The translations under genes were made by a program, and so were the position numbers. 64,000 nt of DNA from Pseudoxanthomonas sp. z9 (GTDB lineage Bacteria > Pseudomonadota > Gammaproteobacteria > Xanthomonadales > Xanthomonadaceae), in the NCBI RefSeq assembly GCF_006542425.1, contig NZ_VFID01000007.1, positions 248,001-312,000 on the forward strand, given 5' to 3'. Shown here in pieces: positions 25,942 through 34,527 of this stretch (positions are counted from its first letter, which is position 1; the number at the start of each line of letters is the position of its first letter). The notes beneath the pieces are model-generated. The model did not search any database and was not told the origin of the DNA. It was given only the letters and a program-made list of their open reading frames with translations.

Positions 25942-28152
25942 TCAGAACGACTGCCGCAGCACCAGTTCCCAGCTGCGCGGGTCGCCCAGATAGACCATGC
26001 TGTCGTTCAACGCATAGACCACGTGGGTGCGATCGCCCAGGTTGCGGCCGCGCAGGGTGATGCGCGTGTGCGGACCCCACTGCCAGTCCACGTGCGCGCC
26101 CCATAACGCGTAGCCGGCGGTGGACAGCGTGTTGGCCGCGTTCGCATACCGCGAGGACACGGCGCGCAGATCCACACCCGCCGACCAGCGATCATCGAAC
26201 GCGTAGTCCACCCACAGGTTGCCGACCCGTGCGGGCGTGTTGGCCGGCCGGTTGCCCGCGCGCGACACCGGCACACCGCCGGCGTTCTCGAAGAAATCGT
26301 CGAGGCTCGCATCCACCCAGGCCAGGTTGCCCTGCACGTCCAGTCCCTGCCAGGGTTGCCAACCGAACGTGGCCTCGACGCCGCGCGCCGATTGCCGGCC
26401 AACGGGCAATGTCTGGCCGGGGTTGGCCGGATCGCTGATGGCCAGGTTGTGGCGCACGATCCGGTACGCGGCCAGCGTCGCGAAATGGCGTCCATCGCGC
26501 GACTGGAACTTCGCCCCCAGTTCGCCCTGGCGGCCAGTGGTCAGGTCGAAATCGCGCAGGGTCGCGAAATTGGCGGTGCTGAGGATGCCGGCCGGCGGAT
26601 CGGCGGCGGTGCTGTACTGCGCGTACACGCTGGCCTGCGGCGTGATCGCCCAGTTCAGCGCCGCGCGGCCCGTGGTGGGCGTGTATTCGCGTTCGAACCG
26701 CGCCGGGTTGCTCGCGCTGGCGACGCGATGATTGACCACGTCCAGGCGGATGCGATCCCGGCGCAGGCCGGTCAGCAGCGACAGCGACGGGGTCAGTTCG
26801 GTCAGGTTTTCGACGAACAGGGCCTGGGTATGCAGGCGGTTGGTGCGATCCGGCTGGTAGGCGATCCCCGCGCCGGGCACGTCGAGGAAATCGCCCGGGG
26901 TGACCGCATCCAGCGGCACGGTATCGATCACCGCCGGCAGCGATTGCGGGAAACGGGTCTGCCGGTTGTAGCTGATGTCCAGTCCCGTGTTCCAGCGCGA
27001 CGGCAGCCGGCCCAGGGTTCCATCGTGCGACCACTCCAGCCGGTTGCCGTAGACCTGCTGGTCGTGGCGCTGCAACAGCGCGCCCGAGCGAATCACGCCG
27101 CGGTTGTCGGCACTCAGGCGGTAGCTTTCGACATTGCGGTAATCGCGCAGGGCGTCGTAGTGGTAGATGGTGTTGCGCACGGTGTCCGCCGCGCCCGGCG
27201 ACCACTCCAGGATCGAGCGCGCCCACAGCACGTCCTGCCCGTAGTAGCCATCGGACACGTTGTAGTTGCGTCCCACCGTTTCCGGCAGCACCGACAGGCG
27301 CCCGCCGGCCGGCTGGCGCACCGGCGTGCCCCAGTAGGGACGATCGTTGTCTTCCTGCTGATGCTCCAGCGCCAGCGTGTGCCGCAGCGTCGACGTCCAT
27401 TGCACCAGCCACGACGCGGCGGCGGTGGTCGCCTGGCGCTGCTGGCCATCGATGGCGCTGTCGGCATCACGCGCGCTGACATCCAGCCGCAGCGCCTGGC
27501 GCGCGGCATCGCCGCCCAGGCGCAGGTTGGCGCCCATGGCCACGGTGCGATCACGGAAGGAGCCGATGCCGGCCTGCCATTGCGCGTCGTCGCGTTCGAG
27601 CTTCGCCAGCCGGGTGACGTAGTTGATGGTGCCGCCGACCGCGCCGGCACCGTACAGGAAACTCGACGGGCCGCCGATCGCTTCCACCCGTTCGTATTGC
27701 CAGGCGTCGACCGGGCGCGCGGCGATCGAGGCGTACTGCACGTCGATGCCATTGAACAGCTGGGTGATCTGGCTGCCGGAAAATCCGCGCAGGGTCACCG
27801 CGTTGCCATTGCCCGGCGGCGAGGCCACGGTCAGGCCGGGAATGCCGGACAGCGCTTCCTGGGTGGTGCGCACGCCGCGCGCATCGAGCGTGTCGCGATC
27901 GAGGACGGTGACCGAGGCCGGCGTCTCGCGCACGCTCAACCCGAGCCGGGTGCCGGTGCCGGCCGGCGCGTCCAGGACGGTGCGACGGCCTTCGACGCGA
28001 ACGGCATCGAGGGTGGTGGCCTGCGGGTCGGCGGACGGCGAATCCGCATCGGCGGCGCGCGCCATCGCGGACGGGAGAACGGAAGACAGGGCCGCGAGCA
28101 CGGCCAGGGAAAGACGGGACGCGCGAAGCGTGCCGCGATGATGCATCGACAT
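25942..28152 (-). CDS. TonB-dependent receptor, siderophore/metal type
   Basis: 736 aa outer-membrane receptor and last gene of a four-gene unit. Start at ATG 28150-28152 with GGAG upstream; Sec signal to about residue 33 (SAMARAADADS). The plug (about 45-180) has ETPASVTVLDRDTLDARGVRTTQEALSGIPGLTV and LRGFSGSQITQLFNGIDV, the barrel has twenty-odd strands and ends in SWELVLRQSF with a terminal aromatic residue. Sequence style is that of TonB-dependent siderophore receptors (FhuE/FpvA group) without the N-terminal signalling domain. The neighbouring DUF2946 genes point to a metal ligand, perhaps copper, rather than a classical ferri-siderophore; this is inference. Confidence 0.9.
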   Translation of the reverse strand: MSMHHRGTLRASRLSLAVLAALSSVLPSAMARAADADSPSADPQATTLDAVRVEGRRTVLDAPAGTGTRLGLSVRETPASVTVLDRDTLDARGVRTTQEALSGIPGLTVASPPGNGNAVTLRGFSGSQITQLFNGIDVQYASIAARPVDAWQYERVEAIGGPSSFLYGAGAVGGTINYVTRLAKLERDDAQWQAGIGSFRDRTVAMGANLRLGGDAARQALRLDVSARDADSAIDGQQRQATTAAASWLVQWTSTLRHTLALEHQQEDNDRPYWGTPVRQPAGGRLSVLPETVGRNYNVSDGYYGQDVLWARSILEWSPGAADTVRNTIYHYDALRDYRNVESYRLSADNRGVIRSGALLQRHDQQVYGNRLEWSHDGTLGRLPSRWNTGLDISYNRQTRFPQSLPAVIDTVPLDAVTPGDFLDVPGAGIAYQPDRTNRLHTQALFVENLTELTPSLSLLTGLRRDRIRLDVVNHRVASASNPARFEREYTPTTGRAALNWAITPQASVYAQYSTAADPPAGILSTANFATLRDFDLTTGRQGELGAKFQSRDGRHFATLAAYRIVRHNLAISDPANPGQTLPVGRQSARGVEATFGWQPWQGLDVQGNLAWVDASLDDFFENAGGVPVSRAGNRPANTPARVGNLWVDYAFDDRWSAGVDLRAVSSRYANAANTLSTAGYALWGAHVDWQWGPHTRITLRGRNLGDRTHVVYALNDSMVYLGDPRSWELVLRQSF

Positions 28153-28217
28153 GAAGGTAGGACTCCGGAAGCGGCGCATGCGGCGCCGTGGGGAAACAGG
28201 GCGGTGATGGCGTTGCG

Positions 28218-28595
28218 CTACACCGCTGGCGGTCCCCGGCAACCCGCGCCCGCCGGCCGGAATGCTGCCCGCGCCAATGAGGTTTCAAATCCGTGCGCCG
28301 GCGCGGGCGGGCACGGTGACGATGCCCAGTCGAACGCTTCCGGTGGCGGCGGCAGCGCGGCGGCCAGCGGACATTGCGGGCAGGCATCGCCGTCGTCCGG
28401 CCAACCCGACAGCGGCGCGGCGGGAGCCTTTCCTCGCGCCGCTGTCGCGGCGGTGTCCACCCACTTCAATCCGGCGGGCGTGCACAGTTCGACCCATCCG
28501 GCCAGTACGTCGCCACCACGTCCGGCGAGCACGCGGCTGATCGATGGCGCGAGCACGAGCAGCAACGCGGCCAGCAACGCCAGCCGCGCCATCAT
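28218..28595 (-). CDS. DUF2946 family membrane-anchored protein, copy 2 (125 aa)
   Basis: An N-terminal hydrophobic segment (MARLALLAALLLVLAPSISRVLA) is followed by GWVELCTPAGLKWVD and, later, DACPQCPLAAALPPP, the two Cys motifs that define DUF2946. The C-terminus is Pro rich. DUF2946 proteins are often coded next to copper-linked TonB receptors and may bind metal in the periplasm. Two consecutive Met codons at 28590-28595 are possible starts; a GTG further up is also open. It lies 65 bp before the receptor gene. A paralogue is at 30068-30436. Confidence 0.78.
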   Translation of the reverse strand: MMARLALLAALLLVLAPSISRVLAGRGGDVLAGWVELCTPAGLKWVDTAATAARGKAPAAPLSGWPDDGDACPQCPLAAALPPPPEAFDWASSPCPPAPAHGFETSLARAAFRPAGAGCRGPPAV

Positions 28596-28633
28596 CCGCG
28601 CGAACGGAATCCCGGGACGCACCTGCCTGTCCC

Positions 28634-30004
28634 TCAGCGCACCGAAGCGCCTTTCAATCGCGGTTTGCCGTCGTCCACGTCGGTCCATACCAGCCAGGCG
28701 GCGCCGTCGGCCCAGCGCAGGCGCGGCATCCCGCTGGCGCGTCCACGCGCGGCCAGGGTGGCGACCTCCACGCGGGTGGCGGACTGCCAGCGCGAATCGT
28801 AAGTGCCCAGCACGATGCGCTGGTTGCCCGCACCGGTCTCCTCCAGCCAGCTGGCCAGCAGGCGGTCGTCACCCAGCGCCAGGCCCAGCCGGCCCAGTAC
28901 CTGCCCGCCGCGCGCGAGCGTGACCGGTGCGTCGAAATGATCGCCCGCGTCGCCGGAATGCGCCGCGCGCAGTTCCGGCACGCCGCCGGCCTCGGTGTAC
29001 CACGCTACCCAGACCTCGTTGCCGCGCGCGGCCACAACGGGACCATTCACGGGGCATGCGGGCATGTGCCAGCCATCGGTGTGCACATCGCGCGGCGCGG
29101 TCCATGCCTGCCCGTCGAAGCGGACGATGCGGGTGTCGCGGATCTCGCCCGCGGTGCGCCCGCGATACACCACCACCACGCCGCGATCGGTGATCGCCGA
29201 CGCGGTGGTGCAGCAATCGCAGGTGGATGCATCGAGCGGCCATTCGGCCAGCTGCCGCGCCTGCGCGCCGTACAGCGCGGCGCGCAGCATCATCGCGCCG
29301 CCACCGCCATGGTGGGCGTCGTCATGCCCGGCATCGGCGGAATGATCGGCGGCGGCCTTCTGCCGGCTGTCCAGCCAGGCGATGCCGAGCTGGTCCGGCG
29401 CCTGCGTCCAGAAGGTCACGAAACCATGATCGCCACGGGTACCCGCCGGATGCACCAACTGCGGCGCGCTCCAGCTGCGTCCGCCATCGCCGGAGCGCAC
29501 CAGATCGATGCCGTAATCCATCCGCGAAGGCCCGGTGCTGCGCAGCCAGTGCGCCCACAGCGAACCATCGGGCAGCGCCTGCACATGCGGGGTGTCGGCC
29601 CAGTTGAGGAACCAGTCGTTGCCTTCGGCGATCGTGATCGGCGCCTGCCAGCTCTCCTGCCCGGCCCAGGCCAGACGCAGGCGATGCGCCTCCCCGGCCG
29701 CCGGTTCCACCCAGCTCAACAGGCGTCGTCCATCCGGCGCGATCACCAGATCCGGCTGTGCGGCGCCGATGGGTGCGGGCAGGTTCCACTCGCGCACCCG
29801 GGCGATCGCAGGCGGCGGTGACGCGGGTTCCGCCCGCTTCGTTTCCGCGTCCACGCGTTCGCGGCCACCGCAGGCGGCCAGCAGGGCGAGCAGGCCCAGC
29901 GCGCCCGCGCGCAGCAAGGTGGAAACGGCAACGGCGGGAACACGATGGCTCCCGCGGACGGCAAACGGCGACGCGCTCCGGCGCGTCGGCAAGTCAACGG
30001 ACAT
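28634..30004 (-). CDS. BNR/sialidase-like propeller lipoprotein with Cys/His-rich motifs
   Basis: 456 aa. Start at ATG 30002-30004, nine bases from GGAG. Lipoprotein signal with lipobox LLAAC (Cys45). BNR/Asp-box-like repeats (SGDGGRSWSAPQ, HSGDAGDHFDAPV) indicate a six-bladed propeller like exo-alpha-sialidases, but the sialidase Arg triad is not evident. Instead it has DASTCDCCTT (codons near 29210-29221), WHMPACPVNGP and a His-rich loop HSADAGHDDAHHGGGG, which look like soft-metal ligands. Flanked by two DUF2946 genes and upstream of a TonB receptor, it is more likely a periplasmic metal-handling protein than a glycosidase. Metal identity is inference. Confidence 0.8.
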   Translation of the reverse strand: MSVDLPTRRSASPFAVRGSHRVPAVAVSTLLRAGALGLLALLAACGGRERVDAETKRAEPASPPPAIARVREWNLPAPIGAAQPDLVIAPDGRRLLSWVEPAAGEAHRLRLAWAGQESWQAPITIAEGNDWFLNWADTPHVQALPDGSLWAHWLRSTGPSRMDYGIDLVRSGDGGRSWSAPQLVHPAGTRGDHGFVTFWTQAPDQLGIAWLDSRQKAAADHSADAGHDDAHHGGGGAMMLRAALYGAQARQLAEWPLDASTCDCCTTASAITDRGVVVVYRGRTAGEIRDTRIVRFDGQAWTAPRDVHTDGWHMPACPVNGPVVAARGNEVWVAWYTEAGGVPELRAAHSGDAGDHFDAPVTLARGGQVLGRLGLALGDDRLLASWLEETGAGNQRIVLGTYDSRWQSATRVEVATLAARGRASGMPRLRWADGAAWLVWTDVDDGKPRLKGASVR

Positions 30005-30067
30005 CTCGGCATTCTCCAAAGCACGGGCGCGGCCAGGCGGCCGCGGGAACAGCTCGGTACGCGTGGT

Positions 30068-30436
30068 TCAGAAAATCGGCGGCGGCCCCTGCCCGCCGAG
30101 CCCACGCAGGCGGATCGGCGCGTGCGGTCCGGGATGATGTCCGGGCATCGCCAGCTGCGGCAGCGGCGGCAATGGCACCTGCGCGATCAGCGCCAGCGGC
30201 ATCGGCGGCAGCGACGACGCCAGCGGGCAATAGGCGCAATCCGCGCCGGCCGGCGTGGCCGGAGGCATGGGCGTGGCGTCACCGGCCGGTGCGGCCGCGT
30301 CCACCCATTTCAGGCCGCTGGCGGTGCACAGTTCGACCCAGCCGGCCATCGCGCCGGAAGCCCCCACGGCCAGCACCCGGCTGAGCGCGGGCGCAAACGC
30401 CAGCAGCAGCATGGCGCAGAGCGCCAGCCGGGCCAT
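30068..30436 (-). CDS. DUF2946 family membrane-anchored protein, copy 1 (122 aa)
   Basis: Paralogue of the protein at 28218-28595: MARLALCAMLLLAFAPALSRVLA, then GWVELCTASGLKWVD and ADCAYCPLASSLPP. The tail has several His and Pro residues (GHHPGPHAP) that could add metal ligands. First gene of the unit DUF2946-BNR-DUF2946-receptor, with gaps of 63, 38 and 65 bp. The start is uncertain: ATG 30434-30436 is chosen for the family-typical N-terminus, but a GTG ten codons upstream is in frame and neither has a clear Shine-Dalgarno. Confidence 0.75.
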   Translation of the reverse strand: MARLALCAMLLLAFAPALSRVLAVGASGAMAGWVELCTASGLKWVDAAAPAGDATPMPPATPAGADCAYCPLASSLPPMPLALIAQVPLPPLPQLAMPGHHPGPHAPIRLRGLGGQGPPPIF

Positions 30437-30536
30437 CGGGCGGGAAAAGGCGGGGTTCCGGATCACGAGCGGGATTCTAGTCGTCGACGCGGCCCGATGC
30501 GCACACAGCCCATGGCGCAAGTGCCTGATCCGACGG

Positions 30537-30559
30537 ATGTGCGACGAAATGTCGCACGT
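30537..30559. promoter_or_regulatory. Dyad operator candidate upstream of the DUF2946/TonB-receptor operon
   Basis: GTGCGAC (30539-30545) and GTCGCAC (30551-30557) form a perfect inverted repeat around GAAAT, extended by one imperfect pair on each side. It lies about 100 bp upstream of the first DUF2946 start and 20 bp past the CPBP gene stop. Without a T-run it is better explained as an operator than a terminator, though it could act as the latter. Confidence 0.45.
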
Positions 30560-30577
30560 CCGTCCAGGCCCACCGCC

Positions 30578-31456
30578 TCAGGAAAGCGCGCTCGCCGGCA
30601 CCGCCGGCAGGACGGCCTGGCGCACGCGGTGCCGCCAGCACCACAGCGCCATCAGTACGCTGGTGACCGCCAGCATGAAGCCGAACTCGTCCACCGCGTA
30701 GACGGTGATCAGCCCGGTCTCGACCGTCAGCAGGGTGAACACCGGACTGATCACCGCGTTGTGGCTGCCGTGCAGGAACGCGGCGGTCCAGACGCTGCCG
30801 GTGCGCTCGCGCAGCCACGCATACACGTAGCTCAATCCCGTCACCATGATCGTGAAGCAGACCATCGCGAACGGCTTGGGCGGATCGCCGGGAAAGTTCA
30901 GCCAGAACAACACCGGGTAATGCCACACCGCCCAGATCAGGCCGGTGAACAGCGGGCCGGCGCCGAAACCGAACCGCTGCACCAAGCGCGGCCCGAGGAA
31001 ACCGCGCCAGCCAATCTCCTCGCCCAGCGCCATCGCCACGTTGAGGAGGAAGCTCATGCTCAGCTGCAGCACCAGCAGCATGGCCATGACCGCGCCGTCG
31101 GATACTTCAGGCAAGCCGATCACCCGCCGCGCATACGGCAGGTAGATCTCGGTCGAGAACTTGCCCATGCCGGTGGCCCAGATGATGCCGTAGGCGAACA
31201 GGCCATAGCCGATGGGAATCAGGTAACCGAGCCAGGCCGCCCGACCGCCGGGCCAGCGCCAGCCCAGCGTCGCCAGCGGTATCCGCGCCAACAGGCAGGT
31301 CAGCAGCGCCGCCAGACCCGGACCCCACATCAGGCCGGTCACGAACAGGCGCCGCCCTTCCGCGTTGGCGAAGGACAGGTTGAGCAGCAGGTAGAAGGGA
31401 AGGCTGAGAACGAAGGTCAACAGCAGGAACAGCACCACCGGATAGCGACGCATCAT
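30578..31456 (-). CDS. CPBP-family intramembrane metalloprotease (292 aa)
   Basis: Polytopic membrane protein with about eight hydrophobic helices. The Abi/CAAX-protease signature is complete: motif 1 GEEIGWRGFLGPRLVQRF (EExxxR), motif 2 WAVWHYPVLF (FxxxH type, with Trp), motif 3 HGSHN near the C-terminus. Bacterial relatives act as proteases for small membrane or secreted peptides and some give bacteriocin self-immunity; here no bacteriocin gene is adjacent. Two Met codons at 31451-31456 may start it. It diverges from the YjbR gene with only 58 bp between. Confidence 0.87.
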   Translation of the reverse strand: MMRRYPVVLFLLLTFVLSLPFYLLLNLSFANAEGRRLFVTGLMWGPGLAALLTCLLARIPLATLGWRWPGGRAAWLGYLIPIGYGLFAYGIIWATGMGKFSTEIYLPYARRVIGLPEVSDGAVMAMLLVLQLSMSFLLNVAMALGEEIGWRGFLGPRLVQRFGFGAGPLFTGLIWAVWHYPVLFWLNFPGDPPKPFAMVCFTIMVTGLSYVYAWLRERTGSVWTAAFLHGSHNAVISPVFTLLTVETGLITVYAVDEFGFMLAVTSVLMALWCWRHRVRQAVLPAVPASALS

Positions 31457-31514
31457 GACGACGACTCGAGGGGCCCCGGTGGCATCATGCCAGCTTGTCC
31501 CTCCGCCCGCAGCC

Positions 31515-31931
31515 ATGGACGTCCACCAGACCCAACGCTTCTGCGCCGGCCTTCCCGGCGCCACCGTCACCGAATGGGGCGAACCCGCCAACCTGCTCGC
31601 CTACTTCGTCGGCGGCAAACGCTTCGCCCACTTCAAGACCAGCGATCCGGAGCGCTGGCGCTTCAGCTTCAAGGTCGCGCCGGAGCGCTTCCTGGAACTG
31701 ACCGATCAACCGGGCATCAAACCGGCGCGCTGGCTGGGCCGCTACCGCTGGATCACCGTGGTGGACGTGCGTGCGATGCCCGAGGAGGAATTGCAGTCCC
31801 TGATCCGCTGGTCGTACCGGGCAGCGCTGGCCACATTGAGCCGCGCACGGCAGCGGGAAATCGCCGACGCCGCGACGACGCCGGAGAATCCGCCCGCGCG
31901 CGGGAAGAAGCGTCAGGCTTCGCCCAGGTAA
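31515..31931 (+). CDS. MmcQ/YjbR family protein (138 aa)
   Basis: The sequence QRFCAGLPGATVTEWGEPANLLAYFVGGKRFAHF is the start of the YjbR fold, and FSFKVAPERFLELTDQPGIKPARWLGRYRWITV the conserved central part ending in LIRWSYRAAL. YjbR proteins adopt a CyaY-like alpha/beta fold and are suspected to bind DNA. The C-terminal 25 residues are basic and probably disordered. Its last 19 bases overlap the end of the convergent DUF1993 gene. Confidence 0.87.
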   Translation: MDVHQTQRFCAGLPGATVTEWGEPANLLAYFVGGKRFAHFKTSDPERWRFSFKVAPERFLELTDQPGIKPARWLGRYRWITVVDVRAMPEEELQSLIRWSYRAALATLSRARQREIADAATTPENPPARGKKRQASPR

Positions 31932-32425
31932 TCCATCTTGCCCAGCGGCACGCCGTTGTGGCGCAGGATGGCGTAGGCGATGCCGACATGGAACAGCAGG
32001 TTGGGCAGCACGAAGCCCAGCAGGTAATCGCGGCCGCTGAAATGCTGGTCGCCGCTGCGACGCGGCAGCACCACCTCCCTGCCCTCGCTGCCGTCGATCT
32101 GCGCCGGCGTGAAACTGCCGAGGAATTCCAGCGCGCGGTCCAGCCGCGCCTGCAATTCCTCGAACGTGGTCTCGTTGTCCTCGAAGCGCGGCGAGTCCAC
32201 GCCGGCCAGCCGCGCGGGCGCGAACTTGGCGGTGTCGGTGGCGATCTGCACCTGCCGCAGCAACGGCAGCATGTCCGGATACAGCCGCGATTGCAGCAGC
32301 ACCGCCGGATCGTAGCCCTGCGCCAGCGCATGCGCGTGGCCCTTGGCGAGGATGTGCCTGAAGTTGCGCAGGGCGCGGATCAGCACGGGAACGGAGGCCT
32401 GGTACATCGACAACGGTTCGCTCAT
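31913..32425 (-). CDS. DUF1993 family protein (170 aa)
   Basis: Opens with MSEPLSMYQASVPVLIRALRNFRHILAKGHAHALAQGYDP, continues RLYPDMLPLLRQVQIATDTAKFAPARLAG and ends with DYLLGFVLPNLLFHVGIAYAILRHNGVPLGKMDYLG. These are the landmarks of DUF1993, an all-helical DinB-like family without known function. ATG 32423-32425 is clear. The gap to the right, 32426-32773, holds no gene or repeat that I can support. Confidence 0.88.
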   Translation of the reverse strand: MSEPLSMYQASVPVLIRALRNFRHILAKGHAHALAQGYDPAVLLQSRLYPDMLPLLRQVQIATDTAKFAPARLAGVDSPRFEDNETTFEELQARLDRALEFLGSFTPAQIDGSEGREVVLPRRSGDQHFSGRDYLLGFVLPNLLFHVGIAYAILRHNGVPLGKMDYLGEA

Positions 32426-32773
32426 GGCGGCGGGCTCGGGACAGGGAAGCGCGCAGCTTAGACAAGTCCGATTCCGGTGATTAGTCCTCCCCGGCGGGAG
32501 AGTCCATCCCGAATCCTGTGCTGCGTCCGCATGCGGTCCCCACTTCAGGCAACGGGCGCGCGCGTTGCGCGCAATCCATCGCGGAAGTCCAGTGCCGATG
32601 CGTCATTCCTTCGTTCCATCGACGGGAAACTGCATCGCCGATGCCACCGTTTGTTCTGGCATCCGCATCCCTATCTTTGCTTCGCACGACGGCTGCCCAG
32701 GCACTCCGCCAGGACCCGTCGCCACACGCATCGCAACTCCCTCCCCCGCGCGATGCATGCAGGAGTTTCACAC

Positions 32774-33316
32774 ATGAAGAACAACAACAAGCTGTCCCGT
32801 GCCCTTCTTTCCGCCGTGCTGCTGGGCGGCATCGCCTTCGGCGCGCAGGCCGCCGAACCCAAGGGCTTCTATGCCGGCGTAGGCGCCGGCCAGTCCAGCG
32901 TGGACGAACAGCGCTACGACGACGAGGACACCGCGTTCTCGGTGTTCGGCGGCTACCAGTTCAACCCCTGGTTCGGCCTGGAAGCCGGCTATTCGGATCT
33001 CGGCAAGCTGGAACCGCGCGGCAACCTCGGCCGTCCGCTGGAAGTCAGCAGCGTTTCGCTGACCGCGGTCGCCACCGTGCCGTTCACCGACAAGTTCTCC
33101 GGCTATGCCAAGGTCGGCGTGCAGCGCTGGGATCTGGATCGCGCGTTGCCGGAAGTGACCCGCACCCGCGACGACAGCGGCACCGATGCCACCTATGGCC
33201 TGGGCCTGCAGTACCGGTTCACCGACAAGGTCGCGTTGCGCGGCGAATACAGCCGCTTCGAGATCGAGGACGCCGACGTGGATCTGGCGCAGTTGCAGGT
33301 CCGCTACGACTTCTGA
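32774..33316 (+). CDS. OmpA-like eight-stranded outer-membrane beta-barrel (180 aa)
   Basis: AGGAG ten bases before ATG 32774. Sec signal of 24 residues ending AFGAQAAEP. The mature part starts KGFYAGVGAGQSSVDE and shows alternating aromatic/hydrophobic strands (FSVFGGYQFNPWFGLEAGYSDLGKLE, FSGYAKVGVQRWDLD, ATYGLGLQYRFTDKVALRGEYSRFEI) ending in VRYDF with terminal Phe, the insertion signal. Short, as in OmpX/OmpW-size barrels; no peptidoglycan domain. Likely structural or adhesion role. A terminator follows at 33340. Confidence 0.88.
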   Translation: MKNNNKLSRALLSAVLLGGIAFGAQAAEPKGFYAGVGAGQSSVDEQRYDDEDTAFSVFGGYQFNPWFGLEAGYSDLGKLEPRGNLGRPLEVSSVSLTAVATVPFTDKFSGYAKVGVQRWDLDRALPEVTRTRDDSGTDATYGLGLQYRFTDKVALRGEYSRFEIEDADVDLAQLQVRYDF

Positions 33317-33339
33317 TTCCCCTACGGGACTCAGCCTGG

Positions 33340-33370
33340 AAAACCGCCGGCTCGCCCGGCGGTTTTCGTT
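33340..33370 (+). terminator. Terminator of the beta-barrel gene
   Basis: AAAACCGCCGG (33340-33350) pairs with CCGGCGGTTTT (33356-33366) around CTCGC, followed by CGTT. The A/T ends give U-rich termination in both directions. Confidence 0.85.
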
Positions 33371-33426
33371 CGTGTGCGGGGACGCGGTAGCATCGCCATC
33401 CCCCTTGTTCCCTGGCGAGCCTCCCG

Positions 33427-33945
33427 ATGTCCCACTGGTCCGATCTGATCCGCGACGTGCCCGATTTCCCAAAACCGGGCATCGTGTTCAAGGACATCAC
33501 CCCGGTGCTGGCCGACGCCGAGGGCTTCGCCGAGGCGATGGCCGAACTGGCCGAACCCTGGCGCGGCACCGCGCTGGACGCGGTGATCGGCGTGGAATCG
33601 CGCGGCTTCATCCTGGGCGCGGCGCTGGCGCGCGAACTCGACATCGGCTTCGTGCCCGTGCGCAAGCCCGGCAAGCTGCCCGCGCGCACCCTGACCCTGG
33701 ACTACGCGCTGGAATACGGCAGCGATCGGCTGGAAATCCACGCCGACGCCCTGCCCGCCGGCGCGCGCGTGCTGGTCATCGACGACGTCCTGGCCACCGG
33801 TGGCACCCTGCGCGCGGCGGTGGCGCTGGCGCGCCAGCAGGGCGCCGACGTGGTCGGTGCCGCGGTACTGGTGGAACTGGCATTCCTCGGCGCACGCGAA
33901 TGCTGGAACGACCCGGCGCCGCTATGGTCGGCGCTGGCGTTCTGA
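33427..33945 (+). CDS. apt: Adenine phosphoribosyltransferase
   Basis: 172 aa purine-salvage enzyme making AMP from adenine and [24 protein letters not shown] at the N-terminus and the PRPP-binding loop [19 protein letters not shown] (about residues 115-133) are diagnostic, as is [29 protein letters not shown]. Length is normal. It is a single gene, followed by a REP pair that runs into the next reading frame. Confidence 0.96.
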   Translation: MSHWSDLIRDVPDFPKPGIVFKDITPVLADAEGFAEAMAELAEPWRGTALDAVIGVESRGFILGAALARELDIGFVPVRKPGKLPARTLTLDYALEYGSDRLEIHADALPAGARVLVIDDVLATGGTLRAAVALARQQGADVVGAAVLVELAFLGARECWNDPAPLWSALAF

Positions 33946-33964
33946 GCGCAAACACCATTCCCCC

Positions 33965-34038
33965 TGCAGGAGCGACGCAAGTCGCGACAGCCCGCGATGA
34001 CGATTGGAAAAAAGCTCGCGACTCACGTCGTTCCCACA
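33965..34038. repeat. Diverged REP pair overlapping a lipoprotein gene start
   Basis: Left arm GCAGGAGCGACGCAAGTCGC (33965-33987) and right arm GCGACTCACGTCGTTCCCAC (34016-34038) are imperfect inverse copies with several substitutions, suggesting an old insertion. The loop and right arm lie inside the reading frame that starts at 33997. Confidence 0.8.
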
Positions 34039-34470
34039 GGCGGGCTCCTGATCATCCTGCCATGCCTGGGCCTGCTCGCCGGATGCCTGTCGGACACCCT
34101 TGATGCAGCCTATGGCAACCTGGCCGAGGCTCGCGCCGATGGCGCCATCGACCGCGGCTGGATTCCCGCCTGGGTGCCGGAAAGCGCGACCGCGCTGCAT
34201 GAAGTGCACAACCTGGACACCAACGTCAGTGCGCTGGCGTTCGACCTGCCCGGCGATACCCGCATACCCTTGCCCGACGGCTGCCTCCCGGCCACTTATG
34301 CGCAGACGCTGCCGGTTCGGTTCGCGCGTTCCTGGTGGCCTTCGCAGGGGACGCTTGCCTCGCAGTACAACTTCTTCACCTGTCCCGCCTCGTCTGCCAA
34401 ATTCGAATTCGTCGGGATGCGCCACGACGGCCGCCACATGGTGCACTGGCGTACCTACGCGCCGGATTGA
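33997..34470 (+). CDS. Putative lipoprotein whose signal peptide begins inside a REP pair (157 aa)
   Basis: ATG 33997 opens MTIGKKLATHVVPTGG then LLIILPCLGLLAGC, a lipoprotein signal with lipobox LAGC. The mature part, SDTLDAAYGNLAEARADGAIDRGWIPAWVPESATALHEVHNLDTN, resembles the YbbD-type head domain, and ends in FEFVGMRHDGRHMVHWRTYA. The positively charged n-region is coded by the loop and right arm of the REP pair. No Shine-Dalgarno precedes 33997 and no other start leaves a complete signal, so either the REP supplied the start or the original 5' end was replaced. Confidence 0.65.
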   Translation: MTIGKKLATHVVPTGGLLIILPCLGLLAGCLSDTLDAAYGNLAEARADGAIDRGWIPAWVPESATALHEVHNLDTNVSALAFDLPGDTRIPLPDGCLPATYAQTLPVRFARSWWPSQGTLASQYNFFTCPASSAKFEFVGMRHDGRHMVHWRTYAPD

Positions 34471-34504
34471 CCTCCGTCCTCCTACAAGGGAGATCATGCT
34501 TGAC

Positions 34505-34527
34505 TGTGGGAGCGACGTGAGTCGCGA
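34505..34527 (+). repeat. Solitary REP half-element
   Basis: TGTGGGAGCGACGTGAGTCG followed by CGA, a close relative of the elements at 333 and 3757. The remainder of the 34471-34806 gap contains no gene that I can support. Confidence 0.85.

Noticed and set aside
26356..28923. An 855-codon plus-strand frame across the TonB receptor gene
   Set aside because: Antisense shadow of the receptor and DUF2946 genes; no recognisable domain.
32426..32773. Possible small gene upstream of the beta-barrel gene
   Set aside because: Short frames here have no ribosome site or codon bias, and the translations are low in complexity.
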